Below the pieces are notes generated by a model. It saw only the letters and a program-made list of their open reading frames with translations. It searched no databases and was not told where the DNA came from. Shown piece after piece: positions 35,200 to 44,565 of a stretch of DNA of 64,000 nucleotides (position 1 is the first letter of the stretch; each line of letters begins with the position of its first letter). A program made the translations under genes and the position numbers. Where the stretch lies: positions 2,108,001 to 2,172,000 of the forward strand of contig OZ240210.1 of NCBI GenBank assembly GCA_965197495.1, read 5' to 3'. This DNA is from SMYC01 sp965197495. GTDB taxonomy: Bacteria > Acidobacteriota > Vicinamibacteria > Marinacidobacterales > SMYC01.

Positions 35200-36803
35200 T
35201 TTAGGTCCATGCTCTTGAAGGAACGAAACGCCCTCTCGACCTGGGTCAGCAACTTGTAGCTGCGCACTGTGTCGTCGGTTTTCATCCGCTGCTCAGCAAG
35301 ACTGGTGCGGATCACGTAGATGCCGTCAAGGGCAGCTTCCGTAGTGACCTTTGTGTCGTCGATTTCGAAGCTAAAGCGGTCGTCGCGAATGTCCAGCTTG
35401 AAGTGCTTGCCGACTTTGTACTTGTTGAGAACTCTGCCTACCCGCACACCGATTTTATCTTTACCATGCAGCTGGCCTCGCCCGATCCGTTGGCGAATCC
35501 GTTCCAACTGCTTAACGATCGTCCCCATGTGTCGCTTCCACCGCTGGAGCCGTTTGTTGGCGAGCTCAGAGTTGCCGTTGGCGAGGCGCGAGGCGTCGGC
35601 AGCCATCGTTGTCTCGTCTAGCTCGAAGTCGAAACCGTCGTCACGGATGTCGAGCCTATAGTACTTGCCGACCTTGTACTTGTTGAGGAGCTTTTTCACC
35701 GTAGCACGGATGTCCTCCTTGCCGTGCAAACGGCGCCGCTCGACCATCCGACAAACCTTCTCCAGCTCCTTGCAGGTTGCTTCGAGCAGAGCACGACGCT
35801 TGTGACGCCGCCTCTCGGCCAGCTCCGGATTGCGGCAAGCGACCAGCCTCTCGTTGGGGAAATCCGGGTGCGTCAACTCAAACAGGTTCCGCCTGTCGAA
35901 TAGCCCCATCTGGATCACCCCATCGTTAATGAGCTTGCGAATCGGTTCGGGACGCAGAGCGGTAATCCAGTCGATACCGTCCATCTCCCGTAACTCGTCG
36001 ATCTGGGTCTGGGTGATCATTCCGCGGTCGCCCACCATCACAAACTGCTCGATGCCGAACCGCTCTTGCGCATTTTCTACCTGAGGCAACAGCGTTTTGG
36101 GATCGCCCGTGTTGCCCTCAAAGACGGATACCGACACGGGGATGCCGCGTTCGTTGGTCAGCAGGCCGTAGTTGACCTGCAGCTTGCCTTTCTTGCCGTC
36201 ACGGTTGTATCCGAGCCTGGCCAGCGGACAACTCACCCCCTCGAAGTAGCTTGAGGTTAGGTCATAGAGCGCGAGGCCGTCGTTTTGAAGATGGCGCGCC
36301 GCGAGTTTCTTTTCGATGACCTCCTGGCGTTTGAGAACCCAGTCCATGGCGGCATAGAGATCGTCTTCGCGGGCATCGCTCACCCCCAGGATTTCGGGCA
36401 GTGTGGTTGTGTGCCACCACAGGCTAGTCGCCAGCTTCGACTGCGGTTCGAGGATCCGGGCGACTACCATGGCCACGACCAAATCCCGCTCTGGTGAGTG
36501 TCGAGAGCCAACGAGCTTTTCGAAACCGAGCTGTCTCATGGCACTGAGCACCGCGTCGACGTGGCCATGGTGCCGGGAGCCGTTCTCGACGATTTCGAAG
36601 GCGTCTTCGAGCGAAACGAGCTTTTGCCCCTTGAGTATGCGTCGGATGGCATCGACCTGCTCGCTCGGCAGTTTGGACAGGTTGGCAAGTGTGCGCTTGC
36701 GCGGTTTCTTGCTCTTGGCATCCCGATAGGACTCACGGAGCAAAACGGCGGGTTTGGAGTTGCGGTTGGGCACGATATCGATGTGCATGGCTACTATATA
36801 CAC
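35200..36803 (-). pseudogene. IS-A transposase copy 2, N-terminal part
   Basis: Starts at 36803 (MYIVAMHIDIVPNRNSKPAVLLRESYR; the second Met at 36788 is equally possible). It includes the first two catalytic Asp motifs (YDLTSSYFEG, MVGDRGMIT) and both copies of the NKYKVGK...LDIRDD module. It is cut after SFKSMDL by IS-B, whose end adds a few foreign residues and a stop at 35172. The Glu motif VERAFRSFK is just inside this half. The C-terminal part is at 32867-33260. Confidence 0.88.
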
Positions 36804-36945
36804 TATATAGGCATATATAACAACAACAAATACAATAAAACATGGCTACTAATTGCAGGCAAAAATCACACCTCTAGCGCTGTAACTCCATGCGACTAAA
36901 GGTACTTTACCGAAGCGTGGGAGGGCTTACTGGGCAGAACTTCAG

Positions 36946-37061
36946 TTTAAGCAACTTGTCGAGCCACCGATGCGCGCAGCCGGGGACTGATTGTAGTACC
37001 AGCGGTAGGCCTCTCTGAGCTCAGTCTTCGCCGTCGGCTGAATGATGATCCGGTAGTTCAC
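36946..37061 (-). pseudogene. ParE/RelE-family toxin, N-terminal part, split by IS-A
   Basis: Starts at GTG 37061, overlapping the antitoxin stop by 4 bp (GTGA). Reads VNYRIIIQPTAKTELREAYRWYYNQSP, the typical first strand and helix of ParE/RelE toxins. Near 36980 one base seems lost, after which HRWLDKLLK appears in the next frame up to the target site TTTAAG. The following part lies at 32734-32788 beyond the IS. The toxin is therefore dead three times over: frameshift, insertion and loss of its C-terminus. Confidence 0.78.
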
Positions 37062-37351
37062 TCAGCGGACGGTGTGTCGACTTCCTCTCGGATGTCTCGA
37101 ACGGCATCCTCGATACGCTGCCCTTCCCGTCGCCTCGACTCCTCGAGTCCCTTTCGGATTCCGGCGATCGCCTCCAGGCGGTCCACGAGCTCCAAAAGCC
37201 TCTGATACGAACCCGCGTCCTGGACGACGAGCTCGGCCCGACCATTGATAGTCAGGACAATCGGATCACCGCTCTCCTTGAGCTGGCGCACAAGCCCGGT
37301 CGTGTTCCGCTTGAAATCGGTGAGGGGATGGATGTCCTTAGTGATGTCCAT
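37058..37351 (-). CDS. Phd/YefM-family antitoxin (orphaned)
   Basis: A 97-residue antitoxin: MDITKDIHPLTDFKRNTTGLVRQLKESGDPIVLTINGRAELVVQDAGSYQ is the Phd/YefM DNA-binding fold, and the charged helix LVDRLEAIAGIRKGLEESRRREGQ is the toxin-binding tail. It has a GGAGG-like site just upstream. Its toxin partner directly downstream is destroyed by an IS, so only repression of its own promoter is left. It differs clearly from the antitoxin at 2094. Confidence 0.87.
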   Translation of the reverse strand: MDITKDIHPLTDFKRNTTGLVRQLKESGDPIVLTINGRAELVVQDAGSYQRLLELVDRLEAIAGIRKGLEESRRREGQRIEDAVRDIREEVDTPSAE

Positions 37352-37369
37352 CTTAGCCTCCGCATCAAA

Positions 37370-37391
37370 TTAGCATCTTTTGTAATGCTAA
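37370..37391 (-). promoter_or_regulatory. Inverted repeat upstream of the antitoxin (possible operator)
   Basis: TTAGCAT (37370-37376) and ATGCTAA (37385-37391) form a perfect 7-bp inverted repeat with an 8-bp spacer, 19 bp upstream of the start codon. The position is right for autoregulation by a YefM-type antitoxin. Confidence 0.5.
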
Positions 37392-37491
37392 CCTGCGAGG
37401 CCCTTGAAAGCAAGCGAGGACGTTGTCCGGCAAGCCAAAACGTAAAACTGGTCGCGCAGGCGTCGGTGAGGATAGCGTCGTTGTCCGAGCT

Positions 37492-37690
37492 GACGCTGAT
37501 CGTCGATGGCAATACCATGGAGCAGGTCGAACTCGCCGGGACCCGTACCAGGCTCGCCCCACTCCATGAGATACTCGCCGTCCTTTGAGAACTTGACTAC
37601 CCGCGTGTTGATATATCCTAGGGAAGTTTATAAATCCAAGGAATTGTGTGCGGCTCCGAATTCTTGGCGCAAACGAGTGGGCCGCAGAGT
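37492..37690 (-). repeat. Inverted, internally deleted copy of the NHL gene region (20710-21608)
   Basis: Read on the minus strand, 37690-37613 matches the upstream region of the NHL gene (about 20715-20794, including two TTCCCTnGGAT sites). It then joins directly at ATAT to coding sequence that matches 21485-21608 (RRVVKFSKDGEYLMEWGEPGTGPGEFDLLHG...). About 690 bp of the parent between these blocks is absent. It is a remnant and not a gene. Confidence 0.85.
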
Positions 37691-37734
37691 ACCGCCTTTC
37701 CTTAAACATAGTGAAGAGTGAGCGAGCACTAGTA

Positions 37735-38367
37735 ATGCCCGAGATACGAAACGCCGCCATCCGCCGCTTTCTCGAGGGACAGCGCGAGCACCAGATGGAC
37801 TTTCTTGCCGAGCTCGTCAAGGTTCCCTCCGATAATCCGCCCGGGGACACCGCCCCGCACGGCCAGCGCGCAGCCCAATTGCTGGAAGGCCTCGGCCTCG
37901 AAGTCGAGCGCCACCCGATTTCCGAGCGGGAGTGCCGCGCCAACGGGATGATCAGCGCCACCAATCTGGTGGTCCGGCGCCGGTTCGGCGACGGCCCGAC
38001 GGTCGCCCTCAACGCCCACGGCGACGTCGTCGCGCCGGGTGAGGGTTGGACGACCGATCCCTACGGCGCCGAAGTCCGTGACGGCATCATGTACGGGCGC
38101 GGAGTGGCCGTCTCCAAATCCGACTTCGCGACCTATACGTTTGCGCTGCTTGCCCTCGAAGCGGCGGAGGCGCTCGCGTCGGGCACGGTCGAACTCCACT
38201 TCACTCACGACGAGGAGGCCGGCGGCGCGATCGGGCCCAAGCGGCTCCTCGACAAGGGGCTGTCGAAGCCCGATTTCGCGCTCTCCGCCGGGTTCTCGTA
38301 TTCGGCGGTCTCGCGAGAGGCCCATGGCTCAGGAAAGAGGACCTCCGCCCTGGGGACTCCTATTTAG
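37735..38367 (+). pseudogene. M20-family metallopeptidase (ArgE/DapE-like), 3'-truncated
   Basis: Start at 37735 (MPEIRNAAIRRFLEGQREHQMDFLAELVKVPSDNPPGDTAPH). It contains the first metal-site motifs of M20 enzymes: VALNAHGDVVAPGEGW and YGRGVAVSKSDFATYTFAL with the catalytic Glu pair in HFTHDEEAGGAIG. After FALSAGFSYSAVSREAHG (about 38320) the sequence leaves the family, and a stop follows at 38365-38367. The dimerisation domain and C-terminal catalytic part, about 200 residues, are gone. The 3' end overlaps the end of the convergent sortilin-type gene. Its upstream region is the duplicated NHL promoter. Confidence 0.8.
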
Positions 38368-41300
38368 TGCCGTGGGGCCCCACCCCCACGGCTGGCCCTC
38401 CGCCGACGTCGCGGCTGCGGGCCGGTTGAGGACTCCCGTTACTCGAGTCCGTCGGTGCGGCTCCCAGGATTCCGTCGAGCTTTTCCACTTGCTCCCGAAG
38501 TGCGTCTTCCAGTTGCTCGTAACGCTCGTAGGCGTCTCGGCCGGGCCGCTGGTCGGTGCGCCTCAGGTTCTGATAGAGGTAATCGAGCTGGTCCAGGATC
38601 ATGGGCTCGGCCTTCCACACGCTTCCAGCTTTGGGCAGCGCGGGGATCAGCGCCTTTTTGATCTCGAGGAGAGTCTCGTCGTCGGGCCGTTCTTCGAGCG
38701 CCTTGTCGAGTCGGGTTGCCGCCCGGCGCGCGCTGCTGAGGGCATCACGCGCTTTGAGAACCAGCTCGACCTGAGCGGTGACGTCCGCCTCGGTGATCGT
38801 GCCTTCCTTGATGATTCGAGGATCCATCCTTGTTTCGAACGAGACGGTTTGCGTCCAACCTCCCACCGTGAGTCGCGCCTGGTGGGTTCCCGGCGCCGCC
38901 ATGGGTCCGTCTCGGCCGGATCGTTTCTCATCGGAATCCCACGGACCGGCATGCAGAAGGTCCCAAAGGAAGCGATGCATCCCGGCGCTTTTCTCGAGCG
39001 CCGGACGCTCGAGCTCAGACTCGCGCATGCTGGCCTGCTCGGGTACTACGTTCTGCTCGCCTGACGCCTCGCTCGAGTAGGCACGGATGACGTTCCCCTG
39101 CCCATCGAGAATCTCGAGCTCGATCTCTCCCGCCGGCTCGGTGGCCAAGTAGTAGTCGATGTTGGCCCCGGGGAGTGGGTACTGAGGCTCGCTGGGTTCA
39201 GGAGTGCGGCTGAATCGGCGAGGGTAGAAAAGACGATAGGTATCCTTGACCTCGAAGAGATGGCGCTCCGCCGACGCCACTTTTTCGGCGATCTCGTGAA
39301 GCGGAGTCACGTCGTACAAGATCCAGAAACCCCTGCCCATCGTGGACAGCACCAGATCCTGGTTTACCACCTTGATGTCGGTCACCGGTGTGACGGGCAA
39401 GTCGAGCTGAAACGACTGCCAGTGTGCCCCGTCATCGAATGAGAGGAACATCCCGAACTCGGTTCCCGCGTAGAGCAGCCCCTCTCGCTCCGGATCCTCC
39501 CGGACCACCCGGACCGGGTAGTCGTTGGGAATGCCGTTCTCCCCGGTTGTGATCCGCGTCCAGCTCTCCCCGTAATCCTCGGTTTTGTAGACGTGGGGGG
39601 TGAAGTCGTCGAGCATGTACCTCAGGATGGAGATGTATGCCTTGGATGGCTTGTGGGGGGACACCTCGATTTGCTGAACTCGGCCATAGGGCCCGAGCCC
39701 GGGAGGGGTCACGTCCTTCCAGTTCTTCCCGTTGTCCCGGGTGATGTGGATGGGCCCGTCATTGGCTCCTACCCAGAGGACCCCCCGCTCATGTGGCGAC
39801 TCCTGGATGTCGTAGATGGTGCTGAAGTGCTCCTCCCCGGTTGCATCAATGGTGATCGGTGTGCCGGAGAGCACCTGGGTTTCCGTCGTGAAGGCGGTGA
39901 GGTCCGGGGAGATGGTCTGCCAGGACCGGCCGGCGTCCTCGGTCACGTGCACGTAATGCGAAGTATGGTAGACGCGATTCGGATCGTGCGGAGAGACGTG
40001 GACGGGCGACACCCTCTGGAAGCGGAATCGGAGGTCTTTCGGGTTGAAACCGTTGATGTTCCAAAAACCCACATAGTAATGTTGCTCCTGGCCCGTACGC
40101 CGGTTGTGGAGGCTGAAACGGCCCTTGCATTCGGCGTAGACCATGTCGGGATCACCGGGCTTGGGAACCACCGGTCCGGTCTCGCAGCCGCCGTGGGTTT
40201 CCCACAGCGCCGTGTGCCCGCCGGGCATGCTCCGCGGCGGAAGGCTCGGAACGGAGATGGTCGTGTTGTCTTGCTGGCCCGCGTACATCCGATAAGGGAA
40301 GTCGTCGCTCACGTCCACCTGATAGAGCTCGGCGGTCGACTGGTTGTGCATACTGGACCAGGTCTTGCCGCCATCGAGGGTGACGACGGCCCCTCCGTCG
40401 TTCGCTTGGATGAAGATGTGCGGGTTGTCGGGGTTGATCCACATGTCATGGTTGTCACCGTGGGGTATGGTCTGGCGATTCCAAGTCTTGCCGCCGTCTT
40501 CGGATTTATAGTACCCCTCGGCCATCCCCCAGAGCGTGTCCGGATCCTTAGGATGAGCCTCGAGGTTGCAGAAGTAGAAGGGGCGGTAGAGGATCTCTTT
40601 GAAGTCCGACACTTGAGACCAGCTCCCGCCGCGATCGTCGGAGCGGTAAACGCCGCCCTCTTCGCCGGGCGCTTCGATCAACACATAAACCCTATCGGCG
40701 TCGGCCGCCGAGACGGCTAGATCCGCTTTTCCTCGGAGGCCGTTCGGGAGCCCGTTCGTCAACTGCGACCAGCGATCCCCTCCGTCAGTGGATTTATAGA
40801 CCCCTCCCTCGTCGCCGCCGCTGATGATGGTCCAGGGCTTGCGCTCCGCGCGCCACATCGTGGCGTAGATCTCATCCGGATTGTCCGGGGCGAACTCGAG
40901 GTCGACGGCGCCCGTTTTCTCCGATACGAAGAGCACCTTCTCCCAGGACTCTCCTCCGTCCTTCGAACGGTAGACCCCACGCTCGGGGTTCGCGCCGAAC
41001 GGGTTTCCGATGGCGGCCAGGTAGACGAGATCCGGATTACGCGGATGGATGAGGAGCGCTCCACTATTGCCGGTCTTCTCGAGGCCGATGTGCGTCCAGG
41101 TCTTCCCGGCGTCGGTGGACTTGTAAACGCCCTTTCCGATGATCACGTTGCTTCGGATTCCGTCCGAGCCGGTGGCGACGTAGACGATATTGGGATCCGA
41201 CTCGGCGACCCGGATGGCGCCAATCGAGCCGGTGGCAAAGTAGCCATCGGAGATGGGGTGCCAGGTGTGGCCGTAATCGGTGGTCTTCCAGACGCCACCT

Positions 41301-41521
41301 CCGCTCGCTCCCATGTAGAACGTCGACGGCTCGTCCCGGTGGCCGGCAACCGCGGTCACTCGGCCTCCCCGGGACGGCCCCACCGTCCGATAGGACAGAC
41401 CAGAGAAAAGTGCCGGGGCGTAGATCTCGTTGCCGGACGCGGGAACAGTTTCGCCGACGAGCATCGGGACCTGAACGATTGCCAGCAGGGCGACGGCGGC
41501 CACAACCCACTTCATCTGCAT
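38360..41521 (-). CDS. Exported sortilin/VPS10-type BNR-repeat protein 1
   Basis: A 1,053-residue protein. Start at 41521 (MQMKWVVAAVALLAIVQVPMLVGETVPA, signal peptide) preceded by GAGGAGG. It has many BNR/Asp-box blades (GGVWKTTDYGHTWHPI, GVYKSTDAGKTWTHI, YYKSEDGGKTWNR, VYKTEDYGESWTRI), two propellers in tandem, and a C-terminal beta-domain and coiled helix (EIKKALIPALPKAG...). This family is common in Acidobacteria and is often annotated as glycosyl hydrolase on the basis of sialidase-like boxes. No catalytic residues can be named, and a binding or peptidase-associated role is as likely. A paralogue lies at 44562-47788. Confidence 0.9.
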   Translation of the reverse strand: MQMKWVVAAVALLAIVQVPMLVGETVPASGNEIYAPALFSGLSYRTVGPSRGGRVTAVAGHRDEPSTFYMGASGGGVWKTTDYGHTWHPISDGYFATGSIGAIRVAESDPNIVYVATGSDGIRSNVIIGKGVYKSTDAGKTWTHIGLEKTGNSGALLIHPRNPDLVYLAAIGNPFGANPERGVYRSKDGGESWEKVLFVSEKTGAVDLEFAPDNPDEIYATMWRAERKPWTIISGGDEGGVYKSTDGGDRWSQLTNGLPNGLRGKADLAVSAADADRVYVLIEAPGEEGGVYRSDDRGGSWSQVSDFKEILYRPFYFCNLEAHPKDPDTLWGMAEGYYKSEDGGKTWNRQTIPHGDNHDMWINPDNPHIFIQANDGGAVVTLDGGKTWSSMHNQSTAELYQVDVSDDFPYRMYAGQQDNTTISVPSLPPRSMPGGHTALWETHGGCETGPVVPKPGDPDMVYAECKGRFSLHNRRTGQEQHYYVGFWNINGFNPKDLRFRFQRVSPVHVSPHDPNRVYHTSHYVHVTEDAGRSWQTISPDLTAFTTETQVLSGTPITIDATGEEHFSTIYDIQESPHERGVLWVGANDGPIHITRDNGKNWKDVTPPGLGPYGRVQQIEVSPHKPSKAYISILRYMLDDFTPHVYKTEDYGESWTRITTGENGIPNDYPVRVVREDPEREGLLYAGTEFGMFLSFDDGAHWQSFQLDLPVTPVTDIKVVNQDLVLSTMGRGFWILYDVTPLHEIAEKVASAERHLFEVKDTYRLFYPRRFSRTPEPSEPQYPLPGANIDYYLATEPAGEIELEILDGQGNVIRAYSSEASGEQNVVPEQASMRESELERPALEKSAGMHRFLWDLLHAGPWDSDEKRSGRDGPMAAPGTHQARLTVGGWTQTVSFETRMDPRIIKEGTITEADVTAQVELVLKARDALSSARRAATRLDKALEERPDDETLLEIKKALIPALPKAGSVWKAEPMILDQLDYLYQNLRRTDQRPGRDAYERYEQLEDALREQVEKLDGILGAAPTDSSNGSPQPARSRDVGGGPAVGVGPHGTK

Positions 41522-41653
41522 GGTTCCATGCCTCCTCGAGCAGTTTCGCGTGATGCTAGATGCCAAGAGTTGGAAAGTCAAGGGATAGACGCGATGCTCA
41601 GCTCACCACTGCCCCGCCGGCGTGCTCCGCTGCTACCCATCGTAAACCGCAGT

Positions 41654-43005
41654 TCACCTTGCCGTGGACTCGCCGTTCCGGTTTCGTGCTGCTTCCCGCG
41701 TTTCGTCCCGCAGAGCTTCTAGCGCCGACCGGTCCAGGATCCGGCCGCGTCAAACGACCGCTGCAATCTGCATCGTGTTGCCAATGTCCTCGAGGGGATT
41801 GGCATCGAGGAGCACCAGGTCCGCCAACTTTCCCGCCTCCACGGTGCCCAGGTCCGACAAGCCCAGGTGCTCGGCCGGATTGCGCGTGGCGGTTTGAAGC
41901 GCCTCGAGGGGCGTAAGGCCCGCTTCCACCATTTGCCCGACGAGCTCGCGTTGCTTTTCTAAGACCCTTTGTTGTAATTCGAGTGCTCCGGGGCGAGACT
42001 GCGCGCCCAAAGAGGTGGCCTCCCGGTAACCGGCGGGAAGGTAGTCGAGGCGCTCGCTGGCCGTTACCCGCGCGTCTCCCCCCCGTGCTCGGAGCCGCGT
42101 CCAAGCGCTTGCAAGCGTGGGCACGTGCCACGTTTCGTTCGCGACAAATCGGTCGATGAGCGAGCTGGCCTTCTCTTCGTTGTAGGTCTCGAGGAGCGTG
42201 GATCCTTCCGGCCTCGAGCCGCTGTCGAGCCACCGCTCGCGCAGCGATTCCTCCTCCCGTGAGCAGCCCAGCAGCACGCCGCTCAGGTGCTCGATGGTGC
42301 GCTGGCCCGCGTCGGAAGCTTCGGCGGCACTCACCGCTCCGGGGACATGTCCCCCAAAAGGAAGTCCCTGCAGTTTCGCCTCGTCCAGGATGGCAAAGAA
42401 CGCATCCCGACTCAGCAGGCTGGACACTTTGACGAGATCCGCCCCCTCGTCTTTCAAACGCCTCACGAGCTCCCGGCCCTCCTCGGGCCCTTCCACGATG
42501 GCGGCATGAGACCATGGAGAGCCCGGGCCGGCCAGGAGCCGTCCCGCGGTCACGATGCGAGGCACCGGGGCATCTTGCTCATCGACATCCCTTCTCGCTC
42601 TCTTGAGCTTTTCAAACTGCTCCCAGGGCCCCCCATGTCCCGCACCCCCGTGATCCCGTTGGCCAGGAAGAGACCGAAGAAGTCGATCCCTTGATAGCGC
42701 GTGTGGACATGCATGTCCCAGAGGCCGGGGATCAAGAACTTTCCGGTTGCGTCCACCACCGTTGCGTTCTCGGGGACGCTCACCTCGCGGCTTCGAGCTA
42801 CCGACTGGATTTTCTCCCCGACGACCACCACCGTGCGGTCCTCGGCCGGTGGCGCCCCCGTCGCATCGATGACGGTGACATGCGTGAAGACGAGGGGTCG
42901 CTCCTCGGGTTGCCCGGCTCGGTGCCCGTCTGACGCGGCGCATCCCAACAAGCTGGCAACAGACAGCGTCATCCACAAGCAGGGTGCCGAAAAATTCGGG
43001 TGCAC
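41654..43005 (-). pseudogene. Exported amidohydrolase (imidazolonepropionase-like), frameshift and stop
   Basis: Starts near 43005 (MHPNFSAPCLWMTLSVASLLGCAASDG; the Met at 42972 gives a cleaner lipoprotein leader). VTVIDATGAPPAEDRTVVV, then HxH in GLWDMHVHTRYQ, GITGVRDMGG, a one-base loss in the G-run near 42625, and the rest in a second frame (PWEQFEKLKRAR, IEHLSGVLLGC, ALQTATRNPAEHLGLSDLGTVEAGKLADLVLLDANPLEDI). An in-frame TGA at 41750-41752 precedes GRILDRSALEALRDETREAARNRNGESTAR, the normal C-terminus. The intact family is an exported metal-dependent hydrolase. Confidence 0.85.
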
Positions 43006-43009
43006 CCTG

Positions 43010-43110
43010 CTGCGAGCGGAGCGAGCCCGGCCCGAATGGGCCGCCGACGGGAGCGCCGAGCGAGCGAGGTGCCAAGCGCGCGAACGAGGAGTGAGCGAGC
43101 AATAGAGAGA
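43010..43110. other. GAGCGAGC-rich low-complexity stretch
   Basis: Upstream of the broken amidohydrolase, with repeated GAGCGAG words and a CGGCCC-GAAT-GGGCCG stem at 43028-43043. There is no gene. It interrupts what should be the promoter region between the amidohydrolase and the DUF3179 gene. Confidence 0.4.
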
Positions 43111-43148
43111 TTAAGTCATTCCGTACTTCCTTCATGGCATCACACAGG

Positions 43149-44565
43149 TCAGCGGACGAGCTCCGTCGTGGGAAACTGCGCGTACCAGCCGAACCAAAAG
43201 GCCCGTCGAGCCGGCACGCGCGGCAGCGGCGCGAGCGAGGCGTCTTCACTCCGCAGAGCGTCTTCAGTCAGGTTCCAACGCCTGCCTTCGGTATCCTGGA
43301 GCAGGCCGTCCTTCCTCTGCTTGACGAAGCGTCGCTGGGAGGCGTCGTAGACCCGGTTTGCACCCTTTTGGCTCGTGACGACGACGAGATCGTAGCCGGC
43401 GAAGGAAACGTGATGGATGCGGTTTTTCTTTAGGAATTTCCCCGAGAGAGCGAGAGCTTTCCGCTCGGCGTCGGGGGCCGCTCCTTTCGGGCGGAGCAAA
43501 AGAGTGAGCACTTCGTCTTTGTTCTTGAGACGCTTGTCCCTCTTCGGGACCCCGAACATCAGTCGGTCGGTCCGGAAATAATCCCGGTACGCCGCGCCTT
43601 CGGAGTAGTCGCTTTCGACGCCGGTGTCGATGGATAGCACCACGGTGTCGGGATGGAGGGTGCGCCACTCCTTCCAGGTCGTCGTCACGACCGGACGGAA
43701 CTTGAGCTCCAGGTCCTGGCCCGCCAACTTGCCAATCACCGGCCGGCCTTCGAGCGTCGACCAGAGACTCATCGATTCCTCATCGAACATGAGCTTGTTC
43801 GAGCGATAAAGGAGTCCGCTGGTTCCGAAAGTGCGGTGCTCCCCTGAGACCTCGACCTCGTAAGGGATCACGGTTCGTGCAGTAGACGATGGCGAACTCG
43901 ACCCCGCCGACCCGGTCGCGAGCGAGCTCGTGAACTGCCAGAATTCGCTTGGGATAAGCTCGCACGTCCCCATGGAGGGCGATTCCGAAAACGATGTTGC
44001 CGTCGTCGAGGTAGCTGGCTTCTGAAGCGGGGACATGCTCGGGGTGATCGAGAGGAGGAATGCCGTTCACTTTGACCCCGCCCCATTCCACCTCGTCGAG
44101 ACGGATCAGGGTCGGCCCTCCGGGCTGAAAGAACTCGGTCATCCGCTTGTCGGTTAGTCGATAGAGCATCGACTTGAAGTATAAGTAGTCGGGATGAGGC
44201 TCGTAGGGGCGATTCCACATCCAATTTCGCCAATCGAAGAAATCTTCACCGAAGGCCTCACCTGTTTGTTTCTCGAGAAAGCGCAGTAGTCTCGCTCGTG
44301 CCCTATCCGTCGGGGAGAGAGGTTGTCGTCCGGAGCTCGGTAGGAAACGAACGATATCGATGAGCATGCTCGCATATCCGTCTTTCCATGCTTCCGCGAT
44401 CTTCGCCAGCGCTGCCTCCGCTTCTTCTTTTTCGCGACTCGCCGCCTGGAAGAAGAGCTCTACATCCGGCAGTTGCTGGGCCACCAAAGATGGCGCGGAG
44501 GATGAAGAGACGAGCACGACAACCACCGCACACAACGACTGCGCGGCAGTGGGTACCGCTCTCAT
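43149..44565 (-). pseudogene. DUF3179 exported protein, 8-bp deletion
   Basis: Start at 44565 (MRAVPTAAQSLCAVVVVLVSSSSAPSLVAQ), overlapping the preceding sortilin-type gene by 4 bp (ATGA). Blocks: DWRNWMWNRPYEPHPDYLYFKSMLYRL, IPPLDHPEHVPASEASYLDDGNIVFGIALHGDVRAYPKRIL (DUF3179 signature) and VEFAIVYCT. At about 43875 the expected LCG of the 'YCTLCGT' motif is missing; an 8-bp deletion explains the shift exactly (1,417 + 8 = 475 codons). The other frame continues VIPYEVEVSGEHRTFGTSGLLYRSNKLMFDEE to the end. The lost cysteine is a conserved residue. Confidence 0.85.

Larger units (their letters stand above)
32789..36945 (-). mobile_element. IS-A copy 2 (IS1634 family) carrying nested IS-B
   Basis: Ends CTGAAGTTCCTTGCT on the left and CTGAAGTTCTGCCCA (read inward) on the right, flanked by TTTAAG (32783-32788 and 36946-36951). 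Without the nested element (33261-35199) and its extra TTTAGG, the element is 2,212 bp, almost the same as copy 1. It disrupts a ParE/RelE toxin gene. Confidence 0.93.

Noticed and set aside
39593..40720. Plus-strand ORF of 375 aa
   Set aside because: Antisense of the sortilin-type gene; no start signal or domain.
43010..43110. GAGCGAGC words as a tandem repeat or CRISPR-like array
   Set aside because: No regular unit or spacing; only compositional bias and one small stem.
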